Shown: positions 32,632-41,265 of the stretch, piece by piece
Layout: every line of letters begins with the position of its first letter
Position numbering within the stretch: the first letter of the stretch is position 1
Assembly: GCA_900315465.1 (NCBI GenBank)
Contig: OMZF01000023.1
Location: 1 to 50,074, forward strand
DNA length: 50,074 nt
Reading direction: 5' to 3'
Origin: an uncultured Eubacteriales bacterium
GTDB lineage: Bacteria > Bacillota > Clostridia > Oscillospirales > Acutalibacteraceae
The notes under the pieces: model-generated
The model's input: only the letters and a program-made list of their open reading frames with translations
The model's database searches: none
Told to the model about the DNA's origin: nothing
Made by a program: the position numbers and the translations under genes

Positions 32632-34806
32632 ATGGCATTACTTATAAGTTGTCCGGGCTGCGGAATGCAGATCGTCAACAATGGAGAAAATTGTCCTTTC
32701 TGCGGATATAATGTCAAGGAAGGCAAATCAAAGCATGAAATGGATCTGGAAGCTGAAAAAGAGCTTCTTCGTGCCGAAGCGGAGGAACGTGCAAAAGCAG
32801 AGGAAGAAGCCCGCAAAGAAGCAGAAGAACGTGCAAGGGCGGAAGAGGAAGCTCGCAGAGAAGAAGAGCGTGCAAGAGCTGAAGAAGAGGCAAGAATGCA
32901 GGCGGAAGCTCAAAGACGTGAAGAAGAAAGACTGAGAGCAGAGGCAGAAGCAAAAGCGAGGGCAGAGGAAGAAGCAAGAGCGAGAGCCGAAGCAGAAGCG
33001 AGAGCAATTGCAGAGGCACAGGCAAGAGCCGAGGCACAGGCAAGAGCAAGAGCCGAGGCACAGGCAAGAGCAAGAGCTGAAGCACAGGCAAAAGCAGAGG
33101 CAGAGGCAAGAAGAGCAGCAGAAGAAACAGGAAATAATATTTTTGCCCAGTTTAAACAAAAATCAAATACTCCGGTACAGGAAACGAAAACAGCCGGAGG
33201 AAATATAGTTGAAAGACCGGATCTTCCTGATTTGCCTATGGGAGGAGACAGAACTCCATTACCTCCTATGCGAAAAGAAAGACCTGTATCAATTGCTGAA
33301 ATAGCGAATACTCCTGCGGTGGAGCTTACTCCTATAGAATCGGAAAAAATAACGGGAGTTCTTCCGCCGATACAGCCGGAAAAAGAAGTTACTATTGAAC
33401 AGATACGTCAGACTCCGGCAGTAAGGCTTACTCCTATTGAGCAGGAGCAAGTTGAAAATAAACTTCCTGATATAAACGGTCCTGAGGCAGCACCTCCCGG
33501 AAGTGTGAACGGCAGACCGGATATAAGCGTTGAAAGACCGACCACACCAAGAAATACGAGGGATATTCAGGTTGAAAGACCACAGATAGAAGTTGAAAAA
33601 CCACAGCCGCAAAGAACTCAGATAGAAGTTGAAAAACCTCAGCCGCAGAGAACTCAGATAGAGGTTGAAAGACCACAGATACAGATAGAAAAACCTGTAC
33701 AGCCTCAGTCACCGGTACAAAGACAGCCTGACCCACAGCCACAACAGAGAAATCAATGGTCAGCAAATCCTCAGGATTTTGCACCGCAGCAGTCTGCACC
33801 GAGACAGCCTGAGCCGCCTCAGCAGCCGCAGCAAAGAAAACAGTGGTCGGCAGACCCGCAGCAGTCTGCACCGAGACAGCCCGAACCACCTCAGCAGCCG
33901 CAGCAAAGAAAACAGTGGTCAACAGACCCACAACAGTCTGCACCGAGACAGCCCGAGCCGCCACAGCAGCCGCAGCAAAGAAAACAGTGGTCAACAGACC
34001 CGCAGCAGTCTGCACCGAGACAGCCCGAACCTCCTCAGCAGTCAGGACAAAGAAGACAGTGGTCGACAAATCCGCAACAGAATACGCCAAGACAGCCTGC
34101 TCCCGGACAGCAGCAGGGCAGAAAACAGTGGTCAACAGAACCACAAAATAATGCAGGATCAAGCAGTGGTTTTAATACAGATGAATATGCAGATAAACTG
34201 AAACGTCAGATGGAAGAGGGCAAGAGAAGACCATCTGAAAGGGTTTCGGATATAAATGATTTTTCGTCTAACGATGTAAAGACTGCTCCGATGAAGTATG
34301 ACGGAAAGGAAATAAGGGGCATTTCTCAGCAACAGGTTATACAGCCTCCTAAAAAGAGTCCTATTGTACCTATTGCAATAGTTGCGGTTATTGTTGTTGC
34401 GATTATAATTGTAGTTGTTGTAATGAACGGAAACAAAGGATCGGATGATAATACGGGAGATGCTTCGACCCAGACAAGTACGACAACATCTACTACAACT
34501 TCTGCTCCGGCTGAATCAAAAGCTGCCGATGATAAAGCCGAAGGAATCGTCATAAAACTTCAGAAGCCCGAAAAGTGGGACGATGATGTGTATGCCTATA
34601 TTTTCAGTGATGGTGGTACATCGAAGAATGATGACTGGCCCGGAGAACCTATGAAAAATGAAGGAAACGGAATTTTTTCATATGTAGTTCCTGATGATAT
34701 AGAGAATCCTCATGTTGTGTTCAACTGCAAGGGCGGAAACAGGCAGTATCCTAAAACAGGCGGTCTTAAAGTGGAAAACGGAAAAACATACACAATAGAA
34801 AGCTAA
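32632..34806 (+). CDS. Zinc-ribbon / charged-helix / Pro-Gln repeat / TM protein with extracellular CBM26
   Basis: A 724-aa multidomain protein. (1) A zinc ribbon uses C7, C10, C21, C24. (2) A long Ala/Glu/Arg helix (about 35-165) with repeats of E-E-A-R-A-R-A, coiled-coil or single-alpha-helix type. (3) Two similar segments of about 45 aa, each with 'TPAV.LTPIE'. (4) Short repeats '[12 protein letters not shown]'. (5) A 24-aa Gln/Pro repeat with Trp (about 386-504). (6) One TM helix (about 577-600). (7) A Thr/Ser linker. (8) A C-terminal domain (about 637-724) with 'WPGEPM' (W669) and '[14 protein letters not shown]', resembling starch-binding CBM26. With no signal peptide, the topology should be N-in, C-out. 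Function unknown; starch contact at the surface is inferred. Confidence 0.8.
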   Translation: MALLISCPGCGMQIVNNGENCPFCGYNVKEGKSKHEMDLEAEKELLRAEAEERAKAEEEARKEAEERARAEEEARREEERARAEEEARMQAEAQRREEERLRAEAEAKARAEEEARARAEAEARAIAEAQARAEAQARARAEAQARARAEAQAKAEAEARRAAEETGNNIFAQFKQKSNTPVQETKTAGGNIVERPDLPDLPMGGDRTPLPPMRKERPVSIAEIANTPAVELTPIESEKITGVLPPIQPEKEVTIEQIRQTPAVRLTPIEQEQVENKLPDINGPEAAPPGSVNGRPDISVERPTTPRNTRDIQVERPQIEVEKPQPQRTQIEVEKPQPQRTQIEVERPQIQIEKPVQPQSPVQRQPDPQPQQRNQWSANPQDFAPQQSAPRQPEPPQQPQQRKQWSADPQQSAPRQPEPPQQPQQRKQWSTDPQQSAPRQPEPPQQPQQRKQWSTDPQQSAPRQPEPPQQSGQRRQWSTNPQQNTPRQPAPGQQQGRKQWSTEPQNNAGSSSGFNTDEYADKLKRQMEEGKRRPSERVSDINDFSSNDVKTAPMKYDGKEIRGISQQQVIQPPKKSPIVPIAIVAVIVVAIIIVVVVMNGNKGSDDNTGDASTQTSTTTSTTTSAPAESKAADDKAEGIVIKLQKPEKWDDDVYAYIFSDGGTSKNDDWPGEPMKNEGNGIFSYVVPDDIENPHVVFNCKGGNRQYPKTGGLKVENGKTYTIES
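33787..34143 (+). repeat. 72-bp tandem repeats coding a Gln/Pro/Trp linker
   Basis: Four in-frame 72-nt copies (33787-33858, 33859-33930, 33931-34002, 34003-34074) and a fifth degenerate 69-nt copy (34075-34143). Each encodes 24 residues with the core [11 protein letters not shown] and a conserved Q-W-S. Copies 1-3 are almost identical at the DNA level, which suggests recent duplication. Confidence 0.9.
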
Positions 34807-34815
34807 AAAATAATT

Positions 34816-34854
34816 ACAGTCACAGCTCAAAATCAGCTGTGACTGTGTTTTTTT
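34816..34854. terminator. Bidirectional terminator between the CBM26 gene and dpaB
   Basis: ACAGTCACAGCT (34816-34827) and AGCTGTGACTGT (34835-34846) form a perfect 12-bp stem with a 7-nt loop. T7 follows on the plus strand, and a T6 run on the minus strand (complement of 34805-34810). Confidence 0.9.
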
Positions 34855-34860
34855 ATTTAA

Positions 34861-35436
34861 CTAAGCGAGTACAGGCTGTATTTGTTTTTGAGAAAGTGCT
34901 GCTTCAAGGGCAGCAGGAATAAGCTCAAAATGTGCTACAAGTGAATTTGGTTTTGTATCGGGGGCATCCTGAGAAAACGGAACAAAATAATAATGTCTTC
35001 TGTTCATAAGTTTTCCGATATTCTGAGCGGATGCACCGAGAGCATCATTTGTGGCTATTGCAAGAAGCACGGGTTTTGACTGACGCAGATGTGATTTTAC
35101 TGCCATCGTTACAGCTGTATCTGTGATCGCAGATGCAAGTTTTGCGGCTGTATTACCTGTGCATGGTGCAACGAGCATAATGTCTGTCATTTTTTTAGGG
35201 CCTATCGGCTCAGCTTCTTCGACAGTGTGGATGATCTTCCGACCACAAATATCCTCGGTCTTTTTTATAATATCTTCGGCATTGCCAAAACGTGTGTCAG
35301 TATTATAAACTCTTTCGGACATTATGGGAATTATTCTGTATCCCAGAGAAATAAGTCTTTCCATTTCTTTAAGAGATCTTGATATTGTACAAAACGATCC
35401 GCAAAGTGCAAATCCGACTGTTATATCACCCATCAT
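34861..35436 (-). CDS. dpaB: Dipicolinate synthase subunit B
   Basis: Flavoprotein-like subunit (SpoVFB) of dipicolinate synthase, which makes the spore core component dipicolinic acid in the mother cell. The 191-aa protein has 'VGFALCGSFCTI' at the N-terminus and 'LVAPCTGNTAAKLASAITDTAVTMAVKSHL' (part: 'APCTGNTAAKLASAITDT'), matching the flavin-mononucleotide-binding fold of this family. 'LAIATNDALG' is also conserved. Its ATG overlaps the dpaA stop by 4 nt; a second ATG follows directly. It is the last gene of the dpaA-dpaB unit, before a bidirectional terminator. Confidence 0.95.
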   Translation of the reverse strand: MMGDITVGFALCGSFCTISRSLKEMERLISLGYRIIPIMSERVYNTDTRFGNAEDIIKKTEDICGRKIIHTVEEAEPIGPKKMTDIMLVAPCTGNTAAKLASAITDTAVTMAVKSHLRQSKPVLLAIATNDALGASAQNIGKLMNRRHYYFVPFSQDAPDTKPNSLVAHFELIPAALEAALSQKQIQPVLA

Positions 35437-36290
35437 TCATCATCCTCCAGCATATGATATACAGCATTTTTTATTATTATCCCTGCTGTTTTGGGTGCGG
35501 CTTTTCCGGGTAGTGAAAGTGCGTGTATGACTTTGATATTAAGCCGCTTTGCCGCTTCATCGTCAACTCCACCCGGAAGTGATGCAAGATCTATCATAAT
35601 TGCATCGGTTGCTATTTTAGCAAGTATCTGTGCGGAAAAAACCGGTGCAGGTACTGTATTGAATATAAGTTCATATTCGTTATCTTCAGAAAGATCGGAT
35701 ACAGTTTTCATTCCTACAGCATTTGCAGCAGCCCTGTCCGAGCTTTTTCTTGCGTATACCGTAACATCGGCATACATTCCCTTTAACATTGCGGCAAGTA
35801 CTTTGCCGCATCTGCCATATCCTGCAACAAGACATTTTGAACCGTTTATTGTACCGCTGTATTCCTTCATAGCAATTTCTATTGCACCTTCCGCAGTAGG
35901 TACAGCATTGGCAACAGCAAAATCTTCGCAGTCACTGTAACGCCTGAGATAAAGTCCGGCAGTTTTTTCAGGTGCAAGGGAGCCGTTTATTCCGCAGAAT
36001 ACAGGCTTTTTATTTCCAATAAGTGCGGTTACTTCACCAAATTGAATATTATCTGACGAATATGGTGCATAAAGATTTTTTCCGTCTTTTGACAGAGGCA
36101 TTGGGAGAATGACTGCATCTGCATCAGCAGCAGATCTCAGATCGCAATTCGGAACCATAGCCATTTCTTTACCCGGTTCAAATTCATCAAAACCGTAAAG
36201 TAATACTCCATAACCGTCCTGAGCTATCGATCTTGCACAATAAAGCTGGCGTTTGTCACCCCCGATAATTCCAAAGGTATTTATTTTCAT
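35433..36290 (-). CDS. dpaA: Dipicolinate synthase subunit A
   Basis: NAD(P)-dependent subunit (SpoVFA) of dipicolinate synthase, oxidising the dihydrodipicolinate-derived substrate to dipicolinate. The 285-aa protein starts with 'FGIIGGDKRQLYCAR', a family signature. It has a second Rossmann motif 'CLVAGYGRCGKVLA' (about 150), followed by 'IMIDLASLPGGVD'. GGAGGAT lies 8 nt before the ATG. Sigma-K control is expected for the family. CATATTATG (36347-36355, minus) is one base from the sigma-K -10 consensus, which is suggestive only. Confidence 0.95.
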   Translation of the reverse strand: MKINTFGIIGGDKRQLYCARSIAQDGYGVLLYGFDEFEPGKEMAMVPNCDLRSAADADAVILPMPLSKDGKNLYAPYSSDNIQFGEVTALIGNKKPVFCGINGSLAPEKTAGLYLRRYSDCEDFAVANAVPTAEGAIEIAMKEYSGTINGSKCLVAGYGRCGKVLAAMLKGMYADVTVYARKSSDRAAANAVGMKTVSDLSEDNEYELIFNTVPAPVFSAQILAKIATDAIMIDLASLPGGVDDEAAKRLNIKVIHALSLPGKAAPKTAGIIIKNAVYHMLEDDE

Positions 36291-36362
36291 TATAATTATC
36301 CTCCGATAACAGCTTATAGCTGTGGCATTAATATTTTGGTATTACCATAATATGACGAAACG

Positions 36363-36396
36363 CAAAAAAACGCCACGCTTAAAATAAGCGTGGCGT
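36363..36396 (-). terminator. Strong terminator of glgA
   Basis: ACGCCACGCTTA (36370-36381) and TAAGCGTGGCGT (36385-36396) form a perfect 12-bp stem with an AAA loop. On the minus strand it is followed by T7 (complement of 36363-36369). Confidence 0.92.
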
Positions 36397-36418
36397 GAAA
36401 AATCAGTATAAATAATTA

Positions 36419-37873
36419 TCAATACCAGTTTGTGAGGTTGTAGTAAAGCTCCTCATATCTTCTTGCCGAACGATTCCATGAGTAATCCATTCTCATGCCT
36501 CTCTGTGCTATTTCATACCAGCGGTCACGCTGAGTAAAGAATACAGTTTTTGCATAGTTTATGGAATCCATCATTTCATCAGCGTTATAGTTTGCAAAGG
36601 AGAAACCTGTACCTGTGTTATCGTACCAGTTATATGGCTGAACGGTATCTCTGAGACCTCCTGTTTCACGAACAATCGGAACAGTACCGTATCTGAGCGA
36701 GATAAGCTGTGTAAGACCGCAAGGCTCGAAGCGTGACGGCATGAGCATTGCATCGGCAGCGGCATAAAGCTTATGTGCTCTGTTATCAGAATAGTAAATG
36801 TTAGCAGATACTCTTTCTGGATATTTGTACTGATAATACTTGAATGTATTTTCGTACTGTGGATCACCTGTACCGATAATAACAAACTGTGTATGCTCGT
36901 CTGTGATTCTTTCGATAGAATAATTAACGAGGTCAAGACCTTTCTGGTCTGTAAGACGTGAGATTATGCCTATCATGAATTTATTATCATCGACAGGAAG
37001 TCCGAGCTCCTGCTGGAGACCGCGTTTGTTGAGCACTTTTTTATCGGGAAGTGATTCTGCTGTATAGTGTTCATATATCTGAATATCATGTTCGGGGTTG
37101 TATACGTTGTAATCAATACCGTTTACAATACCGCACAATGAATGGTTCTTGCTTCGCATAAGTCCGTCAAGCCCCTCACCGTAATACGGCATCTGAATTT
37201 CACCAGCGTAGGTATCACTTACGGTTGTAACATAATCAGAGAATACAATACCGACTTTAAGCATATTACCGTCTTTGTAATATTCCATATTCTGAGGTGA
37301 AAATACATACTCAGGAAAAGCTGTAAGGTATCTGAAAAGCTTAAGATCCCATATACCTTGGAACTTAAGGTTATGGATAGTCATTATCGTTTTGATGCCC
37401 CAGAAGAAGCCGTTATCCTTAAACAATGTTCTGAGGAAAACAGGAACAAGAGCTGCCTGCCAGTCGTGGCAGTGGATAATATCGGGTTTGAAGTCGATAA
37501 CAGGGAGGATAGCAAGAGCAGCTTTTGAGAAATAGGTGAATTTTTCAATATCCCACTTAATATCTCCGTAGGGGCTGTCACCGCCAAAATAGCCTTCATT
37601 ATCTATGAAGTAATATTTTATTCCTTCATGTTCGTACATCATTATGCCGACATACTTATGTTCCTGAATATGACCGAGATCCATATAGAAACTTGTCACA
37701 TACTGAAAATGCTGTCTGTACTCCCACGGAATACACATATATTTCGGAATTACAACTCTTACATCAAATTCGTCTTTGTTGATCATTTTCGGGAGAGCTC
37801 CCACAACATCGGCAAGACCACCTGTTTTGACAAAGGGGTAACATTCCGAAGCCACAAATAATACTCTTCTCAT
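36419..37873 (-). CDS. glgA: Glycogen synthase (ADP-glucose type)
   Basis: GT5 enzyme that extends alpha-1,4-glucan chains from ADP-glucose. The 484-aa protein has the N-terminal substrate motif K16-T-G-G-L-A-D-V, 'IHCHDWQAALVPVF', 'VNGIDYNVYNPEHD', and the C-terminal catalytic region 'MPSRFEPCGLTQLISLRYG' with 'RETGGLRDTV'. AGGAGG precedes the ATG. No glgC, glgD, glgB or glgP is adjacent, so it is a single-gene unit with its own promoter and terminator. It pairs functionally with the GH13 enzyme and pfk in the window. Confidence 0.97.
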   Translation of the reverse strand: MRRVLFVASECYPFVKTGGLADVVGALPKMINKDEFDVRVVIPKYMCIPWEYRQHFQYVTSFYMDLGHIQEHKYVGIMMYEHEGIKYYFIDNEGYFGGDSPYGDIKWDIEKFTYFSKAALAILPVIDFKPDIIHCHDWQAALVPVFLRTLFKDNGFFWGIKTIMTIHNLKFQGIWDLKLFRYLTAFPEYVFSPQNMEYYKDGNMLKVGIVFSDYVTTVSDTYAGEIQMPYYGEGLDGLMRSKNHSLCGIVNGIDYNVYNPEHDIQIYEHYTAESLPDKKVLNKRGLQQELGLPVDDNKFMIGIISRLTDQKGLDLVNYSIERITDEHTQFVIIGTGDPQYENTFKYYQYKYPERVSANIYYSDNRAHKLYAAADAMLMPSRFEPCGLTQLISLRYGTVPIVRETGGLRDTVQPYNWYDNTGTGFSFANYNADEMMDSINYAKTVFFTQRDRWYEIAQRGMRMDYSWNRSARRYEELYYNLTNWY

Positions 37874-37935
37874 ACAAACCTCCTATGAAATAAATAATTT
37901 TAAGCAGTCAATAGTGTACATATACCCATGCTTCC

Positions 37936-37964
37936 ATTATAACCCAAATCAAAAAAATATTCAA
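37936..37964 (-). promoter_or_regulatory. Sigma-A promoter of glgA
   Basis: On the minus strand TTGAAT (37959-37964) and consensus TATAAT (37936-37941) with a 17-nt spacer, 63 nt before the glgA start. No terminator is visible between the TPM gene and this promoter, so readthrough from upstream is also possible. Confidence 0.65.
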
Positions 37965-38013
37965 TACATATTTTCTGATTTTTGATTCTTTTTTGTGTTT
38001 TATGTATATAAAA

Positions 38014-39084
38014 TTATCTGTGATGACCGCCGCCGTGGTGACTTGAACTTCTTGAGCTTGAATGATGACTGCCGCTTGAATGATAGTGACCGCCGGAATG
38101 ACTTGATGATTCGATTTTTGTTTTTGTGGTATACTCTTTGATAAAAGTATCGTTAGAAAGTGTAACACGGGTATTTTTCCCTGAAACATATTCTGCGGCA
38201 TCTGCTGATTCACGGAACTTATATTGCCGCTGTACTGCAGAACCGAACTTCATTGCGAAGAAAATACCGACTATTATTGATGCCAGCAGGAAAGGGACAA
38301 AATATTTGTATACTATCGGAGAGGTTATGACATTTCCGAAAATAGTTATCCTGTACATATTTGTTGCGGCATTTTTATAGTAGAGGTCATTTTCCATTCC
38401 GGCGTTTTTGAACAATACCAGATCATTCAGAAATACATCTATAGCGTCACATATGTCGCCTGCTTTAGGTTCCTGACCGCTTGCAGGAAGATATTTGTCC
38501 ATATCTTCAAATATAATATCAATACGGTTATTTTCTCCCTTGTCGGAGTAATAGAAATATGCATCGTTGAATGTGTCTATAAAATCATAGCTCGGACTGA
38601 TACCTTCAAAATCAAGATAAAGGAAAACGGTATTTGTGTCGGCATCTTTGCCGAAGATCTTTTCACCTGCCAAAGCGGTAAAATCTTCTGTTTCACGGTC
38701 AGAACGATAACCGCCCCCTATGAAAACAGCTATATTCATATCAATTTTTTCGGCAGTATTTTTGATCTTATCAAATGTTATTGTTTTGAATCCTTTTATA
38801 ACGCCTGCTTCATCTTTCAGATAAGCATGATCTGTGCGGAGGGGATTACCCTGTTCGACAGCCTCTTTAAGACCTTCTTCAGAATATACATCCGGAGCGT
38901 GTCTGAAACCACTCTCACCTACAATTACGTAATGGTATCCGTTGTCATCGGAATATTCAAAATAATCATCATCGGAATTGCTTTGAGAATATCCGTCTTC
39001 ATAAGGATATTTGGCAGAAACGATCATTCCCGAAAAAGACAGGATCGACACAGTTACTAAAAGTAAAGAAATAATTTTTTTCAT
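38014..39084 (-). CDS. TPM-domain membrane protein with Ser/His/Gly-rich tail
   Basis: A 356-aa exported protein. It has a signal peptide (about 1-24, ending near VSA), an extracytoplasmic domain of the TPM (YgcG/Thylakoid-lumen-type) family including 'VYSEEGLKEAVEQ' and 'NTVFLYLDF', and one TM helix (about 264-282). A cytoplasmic tail ends in a low-complexity stretch of Ser, His and Gly (about 330-356). Remote similarity to TPM is judged by layout. The His-rich end may bind metal ions. It overlaps the upstream zinc-ribbon gene by 4 nt (ATGA), so the two work together. Confidence 0.7.
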   Translation of the reverse strand: MKKIISLLLVTVSILSFSGMIVSAKYPYEDGYSQSNSDDDYFEYSDDNGYHYVIVGESGFRHAPDVYSEEGLKEAVEQGNPLRTDHAYLKDEAGVIKGFKTITFDKIKNTAEKIDMNIAVFIGGGYRSDRETEDFTALAGEKIFGKDADTNTVFLYLDFEGISPSYDFIDTFNDAYFYYSDKGENNRIDIIFEDMDKYLPASGQEPKAGDICDAIDVFLNDLVLFKNAGMENDLYYKNAATNMYRITIFGNVITSPIVYKYFVPFLLASIIVGIFFAMKFGSAVQRQYKFRESADAAEYVSGKNTRVTLSNDTFIKEYTTKTKIESSSHSGGHYHSSGSHHSSSRSSSHHGGGHHR

Positions 39085-40202
39085 AATGCGTTCCAGCTCC
39101 CCCCTAAAAAGTATCCTATCACAAGTACGACAGCAGCGGCAGCAAGACCGTACAGAAACTGATGAAGACGAAGTTTTTTATAATTTACGGGAAGTTCGCC
39201 TGCTATTTTTCCTGTCTGACCGTTTATTGCATATTCCCATGTTTTTCCCTGATAATTGAATGTCATAAACCATACGGGCAGAAGCATATAATTCCATTTT
39301 ATATTTTTTGTTTCGGTATTTATGTGTTCACCGCTTATGTACGTATAGCCGTTTACTATTTCTTTTATTCTTGCATTATTGTTAGCACGCATACGGTCAA
39401 AAATACGGGGATACATAGCCTCTTTTTCAACATCGTATTTATCGGCAAAGAAACCGCTGAGATATGCCATATCAAAATCCTTGATCTGTGAATAGTCATA
39501 AGGCTCGATAGCTTCCATAAGAGAATCCTCAATTTTCTTTGAGCCGTCACCGGGTATGCCGTCATATTCGATATCCATTTCACGCTGTATGGAATATTCC
39601 TTTGTCTGTGTGTACCTGTAGCCGCCGCTTGACCATGAACGGATCTTTTTGCCTATAGCTGAATATTTTGTATTTGTTCTTGCATCCGCACCCCAGAAAG
39701 GAACATAAAGTCCTGTAAGTTTTTCTATCTGCTTTTCAGAGATCAGATCATGGGGAATATATTTTTTTTCTTTTGCCCATTTATTGAAATATTCCACTGC
39801 CTTATCCTTTCCGAAAGCAAAGGGCAGAACCTTTGACGGGCGGTACATTCCCTGCACACGTCCTTTCAGTATTACAGGGTTATGGCAGTAATAACAGAAA
39901 GATGCGGCAGTATTATTGTCTGCAACTATTTGTGCCCCACAGGTCGGGCATTGATAAAGACGTGTATTCTCTTCAAATTCCGTATTTGCCTTTTCTTCTT
40001 CTGAGGTCAAAGCTTCTTCTTCCGGCATCTGATTTCTTTTTTCGTATTCTTCACGCTCATTGTCGAGTTTTTGTTGTGCAAGTTCATTTATCCGGACTTC
40101 GTCGAATTCTCCGAGACAATATTCACAGCAGAATTTTTGTTTGTCAGGATCAAATTCAAGTTTTGCACCGCAGTTAGGACAGTCATATGACTTTACATCC
40201 AT
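39081..40202 (-). CDS. TFIIB-type zinc-ribbon protein with C-terminal membrane helix
   Basis: A 373-aa protein with two zinc ribbons. The first uses C8, C11, C25/C26 and C29; the second has 'CPTCGAQIVADNNTAASFCYYC' (seen as CPTCG and CYYC). Between them is an acidic helical spacer. A middle domain has 'YVPFWGADARTNTKYSAIGKK' (part: 'YVPFWGADARTN'). A single TM helix lies near the C-terminus (about 350-368). Start 40202 follows AAGGAG; a longer frame has no support. It is translationally coupled to the TPM-domain gene, a pairing I associate with Clostridia genomes. Role unknown. Confidence 0.8.
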   Translation of the reverse strand: MDVKSYDCPNCGAKLEFDPDKQKFCCEYCLGEFDEVRINELAQQKLDNEREEYEKRNQMPEEEALTSEEEKANTEFEENTRLYQCPTCGAQIVADNNTAASFCYYCHNPVILKGRVQGMYRPSKVLPFAFGKDKAVEYFNKWAKEKKYIPHDLISEKQIEKLTGLYVPFWGADARTNTKYSAIGKKIRSWSSGGYRYTQTKEYSIQREMDIEYDGIPGDGSKKIEDSLMEAIEPYDYSQIKDFDMAYLSGFFADKYDVEKEAMYPRIFDRMRANNNARIKEIVNGYTYISGEHINTETKNIKWNYMLLPVWFMTFNYQGKTWEYAINGQTGKIAGELPVNYKKLRLHQFLYGLAAAAVVLVIGYFLGGSWNAL

Positions 40203-40246
40203 TCTATAATTCACTCCTTGTAAAAAATAAAAGAACATCTTCATTC

Positions 40247-40275
40247 ATTATATATAATTATTTTCACTATGTCAA
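40247..40275 (-). promoter_or_regulatory. Strong sigma-A promoter of the zinc-ribbon/TPM unit
   Basis: On the minus strand consensus TTGACA (40270-40275) and TATAAT (40247-40252) with a 17-nt spacer. The -35 box lies 20 bp from the -35 box of the divergent nudF promoter. Confidence 0.8.
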
Positions 40276-40295
40276 TTAAGGTTATAAGTTTATTA

Positions 40296-40324
40296 TTGTA
40301 TTTTACCGCAATTTGAGTTATAAT
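40296..40324 (+). promoter_or_regulatory. Sigma-A promoter of nudF and downstream genes
   Basis: TTGTAT (40296-40301) and consensus TATAAT (40319-40324) with a 17-nt spacer, 31 nt before the nudF start codon. Confidence 0.65.
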
Positions 40325-40355
40325 TATTTATCATAGTGAGGAGGGAAATGTTTTT

Positions 40356-40916
40356 ATGAAACTTTATGAAAAAACGCTTGAATCAAAAGAAATATTCAGC
40401 GGCAGAGTGCTGCATATGATACATGATAAAGTAGAGCTTGAGGACGGTTCTGTTTCCATGCGTGAAATAGTTGAGCATCCGGGAGGAGTATGTATTGCCG
40501 CACTTACGGATAATAATGAACTTTTGTTTGTAAGACAGTTCAGATACCCGTATAAAGAGGTCGTACTTGAACTGCCTGCCGGAAAACTTGAAAAAGGTCA
40601 GACACCTCTTGAAAACGGTAAAAGAGAACTTCTTGAAGAAACAGGTGCAAAAGGTAGTCATTATATGCCGCTGGGAAAGGTATATCCAAGTCCCGGTTAT
40701 ACAAATGAAATAATCCATCTTTATTTCTGCAATATAGAAAGTTTTGAAAAACAGCAGCTTGATGACGGCGAATTCGTAAATATAGAAAGAATACCAATAG
40801 ACAGGGCAGAGGAAATGGTTCTGAATAATGAGATACCCGATGCAAAAACTCAGATAGCTGTACTGAAAGCAGCGGCACTTGTAAGAAAAATGAACAGACA
40901 GAGAGATGAATTATAA
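40356..40916 (+). CDS. nudF: NUDIX hydrolase, ADP-ribose pyrophosphatase type
   Basis: A 186-aa enzyme hydrolysing ADP-ribose and related nucleoside diphosphate sugars. The Nudix box is complete: G-K-L-E-K-G-Q..., then 'RELLEETGAKG' (about 75-98), with R-E-x-x-E-E metal ligands. The N-terminal 'IVEHPGGVCIAAL' and 'RQFRYPY' are typical of the ADP-ribose pyrophosphatase subgroup. GTGAGGAGGG precedes the ATG. It heads a run that includes a small membrane protein and hemW, with a 1-nt overlap with the next gene. Confidence 0.92.
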   Translation: MKLYEKTLESKEIFSGRVLHMIHDKVELEDGSVSMREIVEHPGGVCIAALTDNNELLFVRQFRYPYKEVVLELPAGKLEKGQTPLENGKRELLEETGAKGSHYMPLGKVYPSPGYTNEIIHLYFCNIESFEKQQLDDGEFVNIERIPIDRAEEMVLNNEIPDAKTQIAVLKAAALVRKMNRQRDEL

Positions 40917-41263
40917 TGAATCCGATAGTAATTATTGCTGCAACCGCACTGGTACTTTCCACATTTGTCATAGCAATCTTGAATAAGCCGAGAATACCTG
41001 TAGTTGCAAGTGCATTTATAATTGTTCTGATATTCTTTGTTATTTCTACATATCTTATCGACAGTGCAATTTCAAATTCTGCTATTTCCGAACAGCTTGA
41101 CGGATTTGTGAGCTTTCTTGTAATGCACCAGTCACCGTCAACGGAAGAATTGGAGCAGTCTTTCAATATTTTCAAATATACGGATATGGGTCTTTTTGTT
41201 TCGTGCATATTATCAATGCTTATCGAAGCTTTGGTCATTCTCAGGAAAAATGCGGAGTTATAA
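40916..41263 (+). CDS. Small membrane protein of unknown function, 115 aa
   Basis: Not recognised. Three hydrophobic segments are visible (about 4-21, 28-47 and 92-109), joined by a soluble loop (about 50-90) with several Ser and Glu. The ATG overlaps the nudF stop by one base, and the frame ends 2 nt before hemW, so it is part of that operon. Sequence-level evidence for translation is the tight coupling and membrane-like composition. Confidence 0.7.
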   Translation: MNPIVIIAATALVLSTFVIAILNKPRIPVVASAFIIVLIFFVISTYLIDSAISNSAISEQLDGFVSFLVMHQSPSTEELEQSFNIFKYTDMGLFVSCILSMLIEALVILRKNAEL

Positions 41264-41265
41264 GT

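Noticed and set aside
32714..33159. Leu/Pro- and Cys/Ser/Phe-rich frames on the minus strand
   Set aside because: Mirror readings of the Ala/Glu/Arg helix codons. Composition is not protein-like.
33787..34143. Regular repeats considered as a CRISPR array
   Set aside because: The units touch each other with no unique spacers, and all stay in one reading frame as 24-aa protein repeats.
33434..34162. A 242-codon minus-strand frame rich in Val/Ala/Phe opposite the CBM26 gene
   Set aside because: It is the reverse reading of the Gln/Pro repeats. No start signals, and its apparent repeats mirror the real gene.
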